Assembly (NCBI RefSeq): GCF_000801105.2
Contig: NC_079513.1
Span: forward strand, 24,892,273-24,956,272
Direction of reading: 5' to 3'
DNA length: 64,000 nt
Source of the DNA: Raphanus sativus
Lineage: Eukaryota; Streptophyta; Magnoliopsida; Brassicales; Brassicaceae
The position numbers and the translations under genes are program-made. Positions 1 to 11,505 of this stretch are shown here, in pieces. The notes under the pieces were generated by a model. It was not told the DNA's origin and did not search any database. It was given only the letters and a program-made list of their open reading frames with translations. Numbering within the stretch: the first letter of the stretch is position 1; the number at the start of each line of letters is the position of its first letter.

Positions 1-13
1 TATAAATGGTCAG

Positions 14-154
14 GCTGTGTGCACGGAGGCAGGCATGTTTGCTCTGAGGGAGAGGAGAGTACACGTGACACAGGAAGACTTTGAGATGGCGGTGGCGAAG
101 GTTATGAAGAAAGACACAGAGAAGAACATGTCTCTGCGTAAGCTGTGGAAGTAG
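14..154 (+). CDS. RPT6: 26S proteasome regulatory ATPase RPT6, last exon (partial)
   Basis: The window opens at the end of an intron (acceptor CAG at 11-13). The final exon encodes 46 residues, beginning [20 protein letters not shown] and ending in the C-terminal MSLRKLWK, then TAG. The [13 protein letters not shown] helix and the KLWK tail are typical of RPT6 (regulatory subunit 8), one of six AAA ATPases in the base ring of the 19S particle that unfold substrates and feed them into the 20S core. Walker A and B and the rest of the ATPase lie outside the window. A Ran gene follows on the same strand, as I recall for Arabidopsis RPT6 and RAN at At5g19990-20020. Identity is confident; intactness cannot be judged. 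Confidence 0.9.
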   Translation, partial: AVCTEAGMFALRERRVHVTQEDFEMAVAKVMKKDTEKNMSLRKLWK

Positions 155-1101
155 GAATATCAATCTGTTCTCTGTTCTTTCCAGAATCTCTTCTGTTTTT
201 TTCTTTAAGCGTTTGAAAACAGAGTTTTTTTTTACTGCCTAAACACTATTGTGTACTTGAAATGTTAGCATACCAGTTCCGAGTTCATCGTGTTAAACTA
301 AGAGAGATTTTTCAAAAAAAAACCCAGCAAAGAGTACAATCTGATTACATTTAACTGTTTCGATCTAAGAGAGAACCATTCAGAAGTAGGTTTAATATCA
401 TATAGAATAACATCGGATTATATATGCAACCTTGGTATTAGGAGTAGACAAAAGTGAAACGTGACAAAACAATCGCTATTGCTCTGAATGTGACCTTCTT
501 CACCAAGTCTCTGTAATCATCTCCGTCAGAAAAGTTCTATTTTTCCCGTTGATGATTTACTTTCTTCATTTCCGACATGTATGATACGATACGTTGGCAA
601 GATTTTTAATATACAAACCCTGGTCGGATAATAATTGATTTTGTAATAATGTATCGTAGTAGAAATAAATTGATGATTGTCAATCGCAACGTATATTTTC
701 AGTTCTCCAAAAAAAACGTATATTGAAGGAATTTGTTTTTTTTATTAAAACATTGAGAGGAAGTTTGAATTTCAAATTTGATAAGGGGAATAAAATAACA
801 TTATTTCTGAAAGAAAAAAAAGGAAAAAAAAAATTAATTGTGTGTCAGTGTCGGAAAGACCCGCGTGGAACTAAAGCTAGAAAAGATCCAACGGTGGACA
901 AAGCTGCGTTACAATTGCAGAACCATCAGAAAGAAACCAATCCAACGGTCTTAAGAATAGCGTCATACCTAAGCGAAAAACCCTTCCCCTTATTTCCTCT
1001 TTTAAAAACCCCCAATCTCGCCGCTTCTCTTCATAAACATCATCATCATCAATCTCCACGCACACACAAATACATCGCCCAATTCTCTCGATCCCGACAA
1101 C
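155..1101. other. Intergenic: RPT6 3' region and Ran promoter/5' UTR
   Basis: No convincing gene. An open frame at 723-1448 runs through the Ran 5' UTR and first intron and has no family features. Pyrimidine-rich leader sequence precedes the Ran ATG. No clear TATA box was found near 1000. Confidence 0.6.
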
Positions 1102-2052
1102 ATGGTAACGTTCTCCTCGATCTTATACTGTCTTCATCATCGTTCTTTGTTTCTTGGTTGTGTTTATTCCAAAAATCATCATATATATGTTATGTTGTTG
1201 TTCAGGCTCTACCTAACCAGCAAACCGTCGATTACCCTAGCTTCAAGCTCGTTATCGTTGGTGACGGAGGCACAGGTAACGAACCACCCCCTTCTTCTAT
1301 ACTACTCTCTACTCGCTGTTGTTATTCAGTGGATCACATTGTCTTTGTGTTTCTGTTACAGGAAAAACAACTTTTGTCAAGAGACATCTTACCGGAGAGT
1401 TTGAGAAGAAGTATGAACCTACAATTGGTGTGGAGGTTCACCCTCTAGATTTCTTCACAAACTGCGGCAAGATCCGTTTCTACTGCTGGGATACCGCCGG
1501 TCAAGAGAAGTTCGGTGGCCTTAGAGATGGTTACTAGTAAGTAATTATTTTATTGAATTAGCTCTGGTTATAGGATTTGGTTATATATAAAAAAAAATTA
1601 ATATGTTTTTTCTTTTCTAATTTAACTTTTGCAGCATCCACGGTCAATGCGCGGTGATCATGTTCGACGTGACGGCGCGTCTAACGTACAAGAACGTCCC
1701 CACGTGGCACCGAGACCTCTGCCGTGTGTGCGAGAACATCCCCATCGTTTTGTGCGGGAACAAGGTGGACGTGAAGAACAGGCAGGTGAAGGCGAAGCAG
1801 GTGACGTTTCACAGGAAGAAGAATCTTCAGTACTACGAGATATCCGCCAAGAGCAACTACAACTTCGAGAAGCCCTTCTTGTACTTAGCTAGGAAGCTCG
1901 CCGGAGACCAGAACCTTCACTTTGTCGAGTCCCCGGCTCTCGCTCCCCCCGAGGTTCACATCGACTTTGCTGAGCAGCAGAAGAACGAGGCTGATCTCAT
2001 CGCCGCCGCGGCTCAGCCTCTTCCTGATGATGATGATGACGCTTTTGAGTAA
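1102..2052 (+). CDS. RAN: Ran small GTPase (nuclear transport), 221 aa
   Basis: Four coding exons: 1102-1104, 1206-1275, 1362-1536 and 1635-2052 (666 nt). The first holds only the ATG, which is followed directly by a GTAACG donor. The protein has the P-loop GDGGTGKT (residues 20-27), the [11 protein letters not shown] switch II segment (67-77), NKVD (125-128), the SAK base-contact motif (153-155) and the acidic tail DDDDDAFE. Length and tail are diagnostic of Ran, which drives importin/exportin traffic and spindle and envelope assembly. There is no C-terminal prenylation cysteine, as expected for Ran. All splice borders are GT-AG and frames join cleanly. It is closest to the Arabidopsis RAN1/RAN2 pair by context; which of the two cannot be decided. 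Confidence 0.95.
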
Positions 2053-2418
2053 AAAAGAAGCTGCTTCCACTATGTCTGAGAAGCTGTTTGCTTTTGTGTC
2101 TGATTCTCTCTCTTTTGTTTTTTTGGTTTCTTCTCTGTGTTGCATTGATGTTAACATATAAAATGAGAACTAAATTGGGATTATTTCGTTTGGGAATAGA
2201 GCAACTTGTTTTTTTAACTTTTTTTTTTTTTTTTGGAACACCTTGTTTTTTTTAACCTAAAGAGATAAAATGAGACTTGCAGGAATCAATCATATAATAT
2301 ATACTTTGAAGGTCTCTCTCAAGTAACCATAAGGAGAAAAATAAACATGTTCAAATACAACCTAGGCTCAACTTTTTATTCTATGTAACACAAGTTGTAG
2401 TTGGCAATGATGCTCTTG
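2053..2418. other. Convergent 3' regions of Ran and the Agenet gene
   Basis: T-rich sequence between the Ran stop and the stop of the minus-strand gene. It serves as 3' UTR and terminator for both. Nothing else seen. Confidence 0.6.
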
Positions 2419-3436
2419 CTATCTGTATGATGTACTGTTATCATCAGAGATGAGGTTTCTTATCTGCATCAGATGTTCCTCATTGGAGATGTTCAACCTC
2501 AGACGGAGATTTGTGATCCAGGTTTCTTGTTCCCATGTTATGTTGGGTCCTGATGATGCGTGCAGTCTCCCAATGCTGAATCGGTATGCATCCAGCTCTT
2601 GCCTGTGAACATCCAACTTATTCTCGATCTTGATGCTTTGGTGGCCATAAGAGGATGATGACTCTGTGTCACTAGAGTCACCAGTTTCTATGGGACGATG
2701 GAAAGAGACAGTAGTTAAACCATAGGTGTCCATGTTACAACTACCAACAGAAGACGCAACACTCTCTCTGTCTTCTTCTTTTTTTCCTTCAACTTGTCTA
2801 GTTTGATTGTGTGGTTCAACCAAAGTGTATGTCCTTTTCTTTGGACCTTTTACGTGAGACTCATTGAGCTTCTCAGATGAAACACACTTCAGATTCAGCT
2901 TTCTCCGTAACTTTCCTGTCGAAGTCTGTGCACTTAATCTCGATGTACCCTTTAGCCAAGTGGTATACAAAACAAATGTCAGCTTAAGAAACAGCTTTGA
3001 ATGATATTTGACAAAAAGGAGAAACAGAAATAAAGAAAAAAAGTACCTGCCCGACCATGATCCACTCGTTGTCTTGCCAAGATTGTCTAACTCGAATGTC
3101 GGATTTGTTTGCCCTGAGAGTCAACGAGGAACCAAGTAACCTAACCAAAACACAATCATTCTCCAAAACGTTGGAAACGATTGCAATCTTCCAGGAACAA
3201 CTCTCTAAAACCTCAACAAGGTCACCAGGAGCCCAAGAATGTAGAACTTGAAAAGGAGGAGGAGGAGGCTCAGGTCTCATGCTCTTCCTCGGTACCCTCT
3301 CTGTAGTACCTTCACTATCATACATGACAGTGTAATAATGCCCATTACCAGTTATAATCTCAGCAGATCGCCAAGCACCAGATGGAACTGATGATTTGGT
3401 CAACACTTCTACTTTAGTTCCTTTCTTGAATCTCAT
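2419..3436 (-). CDS. Agenet/Tudor-like domain protein, 306 aa
   Basis: Two coding exons on the minus strand: 3047-3436 and 2419-2949 (921 nt). The N-terminal ~125 residues contain two Agenet/Tudor-like modules. The first begins MRFKKGTKVEVLTKSSVPSG and includes SGAWRSAEIITGNGHYYTV. The second includes WAPGDLVEVLESCSWKIA and ends before the intron. The C-terminal half is Ser/Lys-rich and closes with a conserved-looking segment (WEQETWITNLRLRLN). Agenet domains are plant Tudor relatives that bind modified histone tails or RNA. I chose the ATG at 3436 because the in-frame ATG at 3463 lies upstream of a good 3' splice site (AAGCAG) and probably falls in a 5' UTR intron. Position matches my memory of At5g20030. 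The target is unknown. Confidence 0.85.
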
Positions 3437-5019
3437 GGTTCCAAACTGCTTATAAGATAACAATCAGATACTACTATGCAAAGAGACTCTCAACTTCTTT
3501 TTTATCCACAAGGCATTTTTTTTCTACTGAGTTCAAACCACAAAAAAAAACAAGAGAAAAGCAAAACATCCAATGAAGCAAGGCAGTAAAAAATTCACAA
3601 GAGTATTTTTATGATGATTGATGATCCATTGCAAATATAAGTTGGAGCAAGTAGATCCCATGAGAATCTAACTTCAGCTTCAATCTATTGTTGTCATAAA
3701 ACGTTTCAGATTCTTTTGCTTCACAATCACCAGATTGCATAAAAGTCATATAAACTGTTTAATGAAAATTGAAAGTGTGATGATTACTCAATCTCTAGGA
3801 TCACTCTTCAAGATATTAAAGGAGAAAGACAATCTCTAAAACAATATTCATTGTTAAGCAGACAATCAAGAGAGTAAAAACTCAAAATTTTTGAATTAAA
3901 AATTATGTTTACCTTAAAGAAAAGAATGTTTATTAGCACGCAAAGGAAGACATCATTCTTTCTGCTTCCACAAACAACAACAAAGCTTCATCTATTTTCT
4001 TTTTAATTTTCTGGGCAACCAAACAAGGATCAAAGAGGCAATGGAAGAAAAAAAACTTATATGCTAATATAAAAATATATAAGTTTAGGCTTTTTACACG
4101 TCAGCAAGCCAAAAACAAAATCCATATAAGGTTAGCCAGTTTTAATTTTGAAGGAAAAGAATCCAAAATGAAGAAGAAAATAATAGTTCTAAGTTGCGGA
4201 CTTGTAACACCCGTTGGGCTTTGGCGTTGTTTATCCATCAAAACCGCATGAGAAATGGCCCTTTGTTTGCTTCTATTCGAAGAACAATGGCTATCGTCTC
4301 GTTTTGGAGTTTAGGCAAAGCCATTTGTATATAGAAATGCATTCATTAACAGTGTCGTCATTACGTAGACGTTAGATGTTCAGAGGATGAAAACGTTAAA
4401 AACAGGAATGAAAAAAAAAAGCGACGAATATCCGTAGTGTTATTTGTTTTATATTATTCTTGTTGGTGAGCAGCACGAGCAATGTGCGTGTTCAGGTGTG
4501 CCAAAAGAGCTCTACTTAAATTACCAATTCTTTATCAAGCAAAAAAGTTTACGACAGAACAAAAAAAAAAACAAAAGAAGCGTTACGGGGGATGGATGAT
4601 CAGTTCAGGTGGCCACTACACTTTTGAATATAATACTTTTGGCTTCTAACGCACCCAAAATGTTGTAGTAATAATCATGTCGCTGTCTTGCAGTATTTGA
4701 TTTACATTTACTTGATTCACAATGGATAAACGACACCAACTCTTTAAGTCTATTTGAATGCAATCATCTAAAATAAAAATATTCTATGCCCACTTTAACC
4801 GTATGAGGATGAATCTGAGATTGATGCATATAACATGGGAGTGAATTTAAGATTTATAAGTGAAACGTAGGCGAATAAAATGTTTGTTCATACAAAAAAA
4901 AAAAGAAGAAGCTAATCTAAAACCTTGTCGACTCGTGCATTCATACAAGAAAAAACACATTTGCTATTGTTTTGTTTCTTTTTTGGCTTCTCCGGGTAGA
5001 AAGAAAGCGTGTAAGTGGG
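3437..5019. other. Intergenic: Agenet 5' UTR/promoter and IPT9 3' region
   Basis: Contains the likely 5' UTR intron of the Agenet gene next to its ATG and AT-rich spacer beyond. No coding region or mobile-element ends were found. Confidence 0.5.
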
Positions 5020-7590
5020 TTATATTGCTGCTCCTTCCACGCATGAAACTTCACTCTTACATCCTTCACTTCTGATCCACTCCAACACCGAAGAACAGTC
5101 CTCTCTTCCAATGAAATGCCTTCACAAAACAGACTCACAAATCCATAACCAAAATGTTTATATAATAGCCAACAAAACAGAATATAACTCATCGAGTCTT
5201 CTCTGTACCTATTTCTAGGGCGGTACGCCTTTAGTGCATTAGCTTCTCGAGAGTTTCTCATGTCTTTGTTCATCCTGATAGAATCAGGCACCACCAGCGT
5301 CTCTGTTTCCTTCTCGTAAGCATGATAAATGAACTCAAGTATTGTATCCTGCGACCGAGGAGGACAAATGATATGATTGTATCACCAGCAAACCAATAGT
5401 TACATAAGAGATTGAATAGAATCAGACACATGTATGTATAGTATACCAGAGGTTTAGAAGCGTTAAGCCAGTGGTACATAGGCTCACACCTGAACCATGT
5501 CATTTGCCTTTTTGCAAAGTTCCTGCATCATCAATCAACCAAACTAAGTTAAGATACGAATCTTTCTGAAAAATAGCAAACATAACTTCAATTTTCAGTC
5601 AGTTCAAGTCCTATGCAGAAGAGTCACCTGGAAACTTGCTGAAACTTGTTCAAAAACCCATAGAACTCTCCAGGGGAACTTACACCCCCTTGTCGACGAC
5701 ATTTCGATAGATATTCCATGGCCTGAAAAAAAATGAGGAATCATGTTTCCACCGTTGCAGAAGCCTTAGCTAATTACAATCATCATATAGATAATAAAGA
5801 GCTTTACCTGTCTGTAACCAATGGCCCTAGTTGCGGAGTTTGTGTTTGGAAGAAGACCAAGATCAAGAAGCCATCTAGCTTCTGATAAAACTCCATTGGC
5901 ACCTGAAGTTTGAGAAACAAATAAGCAATATCAAAGAAGACAACCTCAGAAGAGCATGCCATTGTTATCCTTGCAAGATAATATACTAAAACTAAGTAGC
6001 TGCAGTTGCTAACCTGAGAGCATATCTTCACATCTGAAGTCAATAGATCTATAGAGATCAATCCGTGGGCTTGACAAGAAAAAACAAAGGAAGTCATAGT
6101 CCAAATCTGTATGTATATTTTGAATAGAGATATCACCCGATGAACCATCCTCACTGAAGTCATCATTGGCGTCAGGAGAGTTTAAACTTTCTCGAAAAGA
6201 ATCATATGGAACACGAAAGGAAGACGGAGGAGATCCAGTCGTCTGCCACGTAAACAAACAAAGTTGTTAAAGCACAAAGACACTTCACCTATCGAGCAAG
6301 AACTAACCTTATGATCAAATCATTGTCAAAACCTTGAGTATCTCGAGGCTACGCTTGAGTCTGTACCAATCATTACGAGGTAAAGAAGAGGCTTTCTGAT
6401 CACCAGCATTGACAACAAACTCAACAGCCGCATCCCAGTTATGATCGGTCTGAAAATCAACTAGCATATCATGGACCTTGGAGATGATCTCTGGAGAAGG
6501 TTTAGGCACATCTGGCTTCCCATACATAAACCTAACACATTACCAAGAAAATCACTGATATAAATAAAACCTAACACATTACAAAAGGGCACAAGACAGA
6601 GTATATATATATATATATATTCTCATGACATACCATCTCAGGTACAATCCAGTGCCACCTGTGACTATAGGAACACGCCCTCTACTAAGAATGTCTTTAG
6701 TAGCTTGCCTTCCATCTTCGAAAAATTGCCCCACAGAATAATCTAATCAAACCATGAAAAACAAGAGTATCATAAGTATTAACATTTGTGGTGTTTGCAA
6801 CATCAACAAAGTATAGAGAAACAAGAACTGAAGAGAAACCTTGAGATGGATGCAGAATGTCGATAAGATGATGTGGCACCTCCTGAATAATTTTTGCATA
6901 AACATATAGAACGTCAAGCTCAAAAAGGTATACACTTTTTGATTCATGCCTCACCAACATCAGATTGAAAAAGACAAAATTGAATAAAGCTTACCAAAAT
7001 GTATTTATATATATTTCAGAAGGATACCTTTCTATCGCTTGCTGATGGCTTGGCTGATCCAACATCAAGTCCTTTGTACACCTATTGTCGATCAAACAGA
7101 AAGCAAGAACCCTTTTTTGTTGTCATCAAACTAAGAAGAAAGAAACTTTCAACTTCAGCATTTCAGACAGAACTGGTTCCAACCATTTGGAGTCTTGAAC
7201 TGAAAGCACCAGGTGTCATCTTTCTATTCAATACACACTATCAACTGGCCTAGACAAGGGCTCAAGTCCAGAGTCCTAGTTCACTCCTACTGAGCTATTA
7301 CTAACTTAAACCAGAGAGTATAAATGGACCTGAACGGAGTCAGCACTGATGATTTCGCCGTTGAGACGCTTAGCTAGCTCCAAGGCAAGCCTGCTTTTCC
7401 CGGCGCCGGTGGGACCAGATATCACAATCACTTTCTCCTTCTCTGAGTTTCTCTTCTTATTCGAAGTGCTCCCGTTTACAGAATCAGAGCAAGCTGTAGC
7501 TCCGCAGAGTCTCCGGCGCAGTACAAGGCACGGCGGTTGCAGTCTCGAGCAACACGAACGTGTCGAGAATACTCCACAGCTAATCACCAT
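5020..7590 (-). CDS. IPT9: tRNA isopentenyltransferase 9 (MiaA family), 466 aa
   Basis: Eleven coding exons on the minus strand: 7330-7590, 7028-7081, 6840-6882, 6634-6742, 6333-6531, 6014-6242, 5808-5902, 5628-5722, 5447-5522, 5209-5348 and 5020-5119. They total 1401 nt, and phases join without a break. The N-terminal ~50 residues are Arg/Ser-rich and could be a targeting sequence. The P-loop GPTGAGKS is at 59-66, followed by [33 protein letters not shown] and [11 protein letters not shown], all MiaA/IPT signatures. The enzyme puts a dimethylallyl group on A37 of tRNA, the source of cis-zeatin-type cytokinin. The final exon encodes [20 protein letters not shown], overlooked if exon 10 is read through its donor. 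The similarity resembles AtIPT9 (At5g20040). Confidence 0.92.
6602..6621. repeat. (TA)10 microsatellite in an IPT9 intron
   Basis: A pure TA dinucleotide run within the intron at 6532-6633. It is a likely length-polymorphic SSR. Confidence 0.85.
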
Positions 7591-8709
7591 TATTGTTACA
7601 GGCTTACTCGAAAGTTAAATGAAGCTTTTGAAGATTGAAGACAGCGAGCGAAGGGGATTAGAGAGAAGTTCGGTTCGGTTAGGTTTACAGATTATTGGTG
7701 ACATGATTTACCAATGATTTAGTTTGATTTATGATCATAACTCAAAAATGTCACCAATCATGATTTATTTTTCATTTTTTGAGTTTACATTTGAGTTATA
7801 ATGTGTTATCATTGAGGTACCATTTTGAGTTATCCCCTTTGTAAAATTGGTAACTCAAATGATTAATCAACATCAAGCCATTTCGCATGTATTAGAAGTT
7901 GAAGTGTTAGTTATTTTATTTTCTATAGATTATCTTACGGTTAGTTTTATCTTTTTTAATAATTTAATATTTTAATTGTATGATAATCATTTCTTACATT
8001 TACTTTCCTTCACTCACTAAACTATTTTCAAAACTAGTTAGTCAAACATTTTTATAAATTTCTTATCAGATTTTAATTATTATTTTTAAAATTGTTTCTT
8101 TAATTTTAACTATTAACTGTGTTTGATAACTAAAGATTTTATATACAAAATTACATTAATTTATAAATATATTTGCTATAATTTTTGATTATATGTTTAC
8201 ATAAATATATAAATACGTAAATACCTTTGCTATATATTGTATATTAACTAGGTTTGATAACTAAAAATTTTATATACGAAATTATATAAGTATATTTCTT
8301 TTATTTTGATTATATATTTTATATTTTCAGGCTATTTTATTTATAAATGTTATTATTTGAAATAAAGACACTACAATTTATACATCGAAAATGTTACTAG
8401 TCAGCTATTTAAAAAATTTAATAACTTATATTTTACATCAAACTCACCACATAAATCTACAGTTTCTACCACATAAATTTTACTGGAGTTACATCAAATT
8501 GTAACTTTTATTGTAAATCAACTCTAATACAATATGTCACCAGTCGGAGCCATTGTGTTTTTGATTACTCAACGTGCCCAGAATGTTAATTAACAATTGA
8601 TGAATCCAATTATTGGCAAATATTGTAATTAAAATCATATATTATCAATATCAAAATGATCACAACTAGCAAATATAACGTCCATTTTTACGTACGTCAC
8701 TAGAGATTA
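7591..8709. other. Intergenic: IPT9 promoter and AT-rich, MITE-like spacer
   Basis: Very AT-rich. Short inverted ends GGTGACAT at 7697-7704 and ATGTCACC at 8534-8541 bracket a stretch with repeated gagttat and taactcaa words, which hints at an old MITE. No target-site duplication is visible. Confidence 0.35.
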
Positions 8710-8934
8710 TTAGTAACTTGAAAAAGACCAAAGAACAAAAGCACATAAAAAAAGAACAAGAGGGATTATATGAATAGCTCTCTCTCCATTAACAGACTTG
8801 TAACTATTATTGTGAAGCATCAGATCCTTCTTGGCAGCGTCATAGACCACGAGCCCGTCGGGGATTGAAGAATCCGGCAAGAGGTTGATCAGAAACTCTT
8901 CGGATGGCCGAGAACTAATCTGTAACCTCTGCAT
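8710..8934 (-). CDS. Small predicted tail-anchored membrane protein, 74 aa
   Basis: A single-exon frame on the minus strand. The N-terminal half is hydrophilic (begins MQRLQISSRPSEEFLINLLP) and includes IPDGLVVYDAAKKDLML. The last ~20 residues are strongly hydrophobic (HIIPLVLFLCAFVLWSF), ending SSY, which suggests a C-terminal membrane anchor. A TATA-like TTATATATAG lies about 115 bp upstream on the minus strand (plus 9050-9062), a sensible promoter position. It sits between IPT9 and the kinase, where I recall a small unknown gene in Arabidopsis (At5g20045). I do not recognise a domain. The promoter, the anchor and the position argue for a real gene. Confidence 0.55.
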   Translation of the reverse strand: MQRLQISSRPSEEFLINLLPDSSIPDGLVVYDAAKKDLMLHNNSYKSVNGERAIHIIPLVLFLCAFVLWSFSSY

Positions 8935-10054
8935 CCTGGGGCTTGTTTTGGACTTGGAAACAAATATTACACCAAGGATGTCTCCTTATATGGTTTTGTA
9001 ACAACTTTGCATGTATAAGGTTCTCTTTTCATCATCATAGTTTCAACAATCTATATATAAGAGTTCAAAAGTCAAAGTGTGTCCTCATAGACATTTAATG
9101 TTGCATATTCAAACTCCTAAAGTTATGGCTTAAGTTATGATGGATATGATCAGTGAACTTTACTTTCGAAATGTATAACATCTTGTACCTTGTGGAGCAA
9201 CTAATAGATGCAGACCTAAAATCATACACGAATATTAAGTATAACAGTTTTTATGGTTTCTCTATTCTCTAGTAAATGCGGCTGTAATTACTGTATTAGT
9301 TTTTGGATCAACTAGTTTCATGAAAAAGTTGAAAACCCCGTTTAAAATCACATACTACAAGAAGTTACATGTATGTACTAATCCCTGGCTGCAATAATTA
9401 AATTCTCATAGATACATTACGAATCAAGGCATTGAGCATTGACAAGCAAATTACACTAGGGATACAGCTCTTTCAAAACTTCAAGATTTGTGTTTGTTTG
9501 AAGGCGAACTTGAAGGTGCACATGTATTTCCCTCAAGTCAAAGTTCGCGTTCATATGACATTAGACTTGTTATTCTTTAATAGAATTTTCTATTGTTATA
9601 TAATTCTGGAATTTATGTTTTTTTAATATTAATTGTGGAGTATATGCTATAACATTAATACTTCTTCTTCAGTACTAAATTACTAACTCCACATGTGATT
9701 AGTTGGCGTGGATTTATAACTCTCTCACATAGGACAATCGGGCTTATCTGTTGTTGGTAGACAAGTCCAAGATAATTAATCGGTAATCGGAGATCCAGAT
9801 ACCCTTTGTTATTATGAAAAAAAAAACGTATGAAGGTTTATCGATATCACATTTTTGTCCACCGCTTTTGTTGCTGGCATATCCAATCATTTAAAAATCC
9901 TGTGTTTGACTTATGAAATTTCAGAAATGCTTACAAATCACTCTGCCTACCAATGACCTCACCTTAATTAGTAATACGAAAAAGCATTTTAATTTAAAAC
10001 AATATATCGAGCCTCAACTCGATATCGATCTGGCCTATTCCCTTTCTTGTGATT
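8935..10054. other. Intergenic spacer upstream of the small membrane protein gene
   Basis: AT-rich. Contains the presumed TATA element near 9055 for the minus-strand gene. No supported coding region; the 64-codon frame at 9432-9626 has no family features. Confidence 0.5.
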
Positions 10055-10067
10055 AAAGTTTTTTACC

Positions 10068-11492
10068 TGCCGAAAGCATGTGTTAATCGAATCAACTCTC
10101 TCTGCAGTACATTTCTATGGAAAGGAGATATAGAAAGCCAGAACTCAGCAAGAGTAGCGTGGGAGACAGTGGTACTTACAAAGGAACAAGGTGGACTTGG
10201 GATAAGAGATCTGGGCGCTTGGAACACTGCTTCCTGTCTGAAACTAATTTGGATGTTGTTCTTCCGTGCGGGATCTGTATGGGTAGCCTGGTTTACGGAA
10301 GAGGTGCTTAGAGGATCCGTTCATAACTATTGGACCACCAAACCAAGTGCTTCCTTCTCATGGCTAGCAAATAAACTCCTCAAACTAAGGGGAGTGGTGT
10401 TTCCTATGATCAAATTAAGATTAGAGAGTGGGTCTTCTGCAAGATTCTGGTTCGATAATTGGTCACCATTTGGGCAGCTAACGACGTTTCTTGCTAGCTC
10501 CTCTTCTAGACTAGGTATACCGGAGAAGGCCTCGGTTGCATCACTATGTAGGAATGGTACCTGGCGGATACCCCCTGCAAGAACAGAAGAACAGTTACAA
10601 CTGCAAGTCTATCTCACCACTGTATCATTAACTCAAAGTCCAGATTATTTTGAATGGGAACTACAAGGGAAAATGAGCCAAACTTATAGCACGAGAGCTG
10701 TTTATAGTTACCTTAGAGGTGAGAGAGCTGCTGTCGCTTGGGCTAACTCAGTCTGGTCTGCTTATGAAATCCCTCGTCATAGCTTCTTGACTTGGCTTGT
10801 CATCCAGAATAGATGTCCCACAAAGGATCGTCTCCTGCGCTGGGGATTGCAGGTTTCTCCTCTCTGTGCTCTCTGTAACACAGCTGTGGAATCGCGAAAC
10901 CATCTATACTATGAGTGCCCTTACAGTAAAGACCTCTGGTCGCTAACTGCGTCTCGCTGTGCTCTAACTCCATTGTATGACTGGGAGCCTACGGTATCAC
11001 AAATGATCAGCCTTCCCCGGAACAAGAACCGACGCCCTCGCACTCTGCTAGTTCTTCTTGGGTGGAAATCAACGATCTACTGGCTGTGGACTGAAAGGAA
11101 TGAACGCTTGCACTCAAACAAATTCAGATCAGTTGATGTGCTTTTTCGGATCATTGATCGTCAACTGAGGAATCGTATTCAGAGCTTCAGAGAAACAAAC
11201 CCTGTGTTGTCTTCTGCGATGATGCAATTGTGGGTCTCCTGAGCTCTTTGATCTCCCCTCAAACGGACTTCTATATCATCGCCTCACCCTCTACTCTATG
11301 GGATCTCCGTCAACTAAACTACATGACTTCAACCGTCGTTTTCTTCACTTTGCCTTTGGGCTTCTCTAACTACAAAAAGGTTCACTAATATGAGTTTCTT
11401 GAATGGGCTGGGCCCTTGTACTAAAGCCCCTGGCTTATAAACCTTTTGTTTTCTCCCTTTATTTAAATTAATGAAAGCCCAAGTTACAAAAA
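10068..11492 (+). mobile_element. 5'-truncated LINE (L1-type) with 13-bp target-site duplication
   Basis: The fragment is flanked by AAAGTTTTTTACC at 10055-10067 and again at 11493-11505, directly after a short A tail. The frame at 10049-11242 (its first codons come from host flank) encodes the C-terminal part of a plant LINE ORF2: the end of the reverse transcriptase (LPKACVNRINSLCSTFLWKG, GGLGIRDLGAWN), then a zf-RVT region with the pattern C-x2-C...H-x4-C (LCALCNTAVESRNHLYYEC). Catalytic RT motifs and any RNase H are missing. This is a dead-on-arrival insertion caused by incomplete reverse transcription. The frame is still open for nearly 400 codons, so it is fairly recent. Confidence 0.9.
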
Positions 11493-11505
11493 AAAGTTTT
11501 TTACC

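Noticed and set aside
723..1448. 241-codon open frame across the Ran leader and first introns
   Set aside because: It overlaps the Ran start in another frame, crosses proper splice sites and has no domain.
3437..3463. Upstream in-frame ATG for the Agenet gene (MLSYKQFGT extension)
   Set aside because: A good 3' splice site lies between it and MRFKKG, so it is probably intronic.
7697..8541. MITE bounded by GGTGACAT/ATGTCACC
   Set aside because: Inverted ends are only 8 bp and no target duplication is visible.
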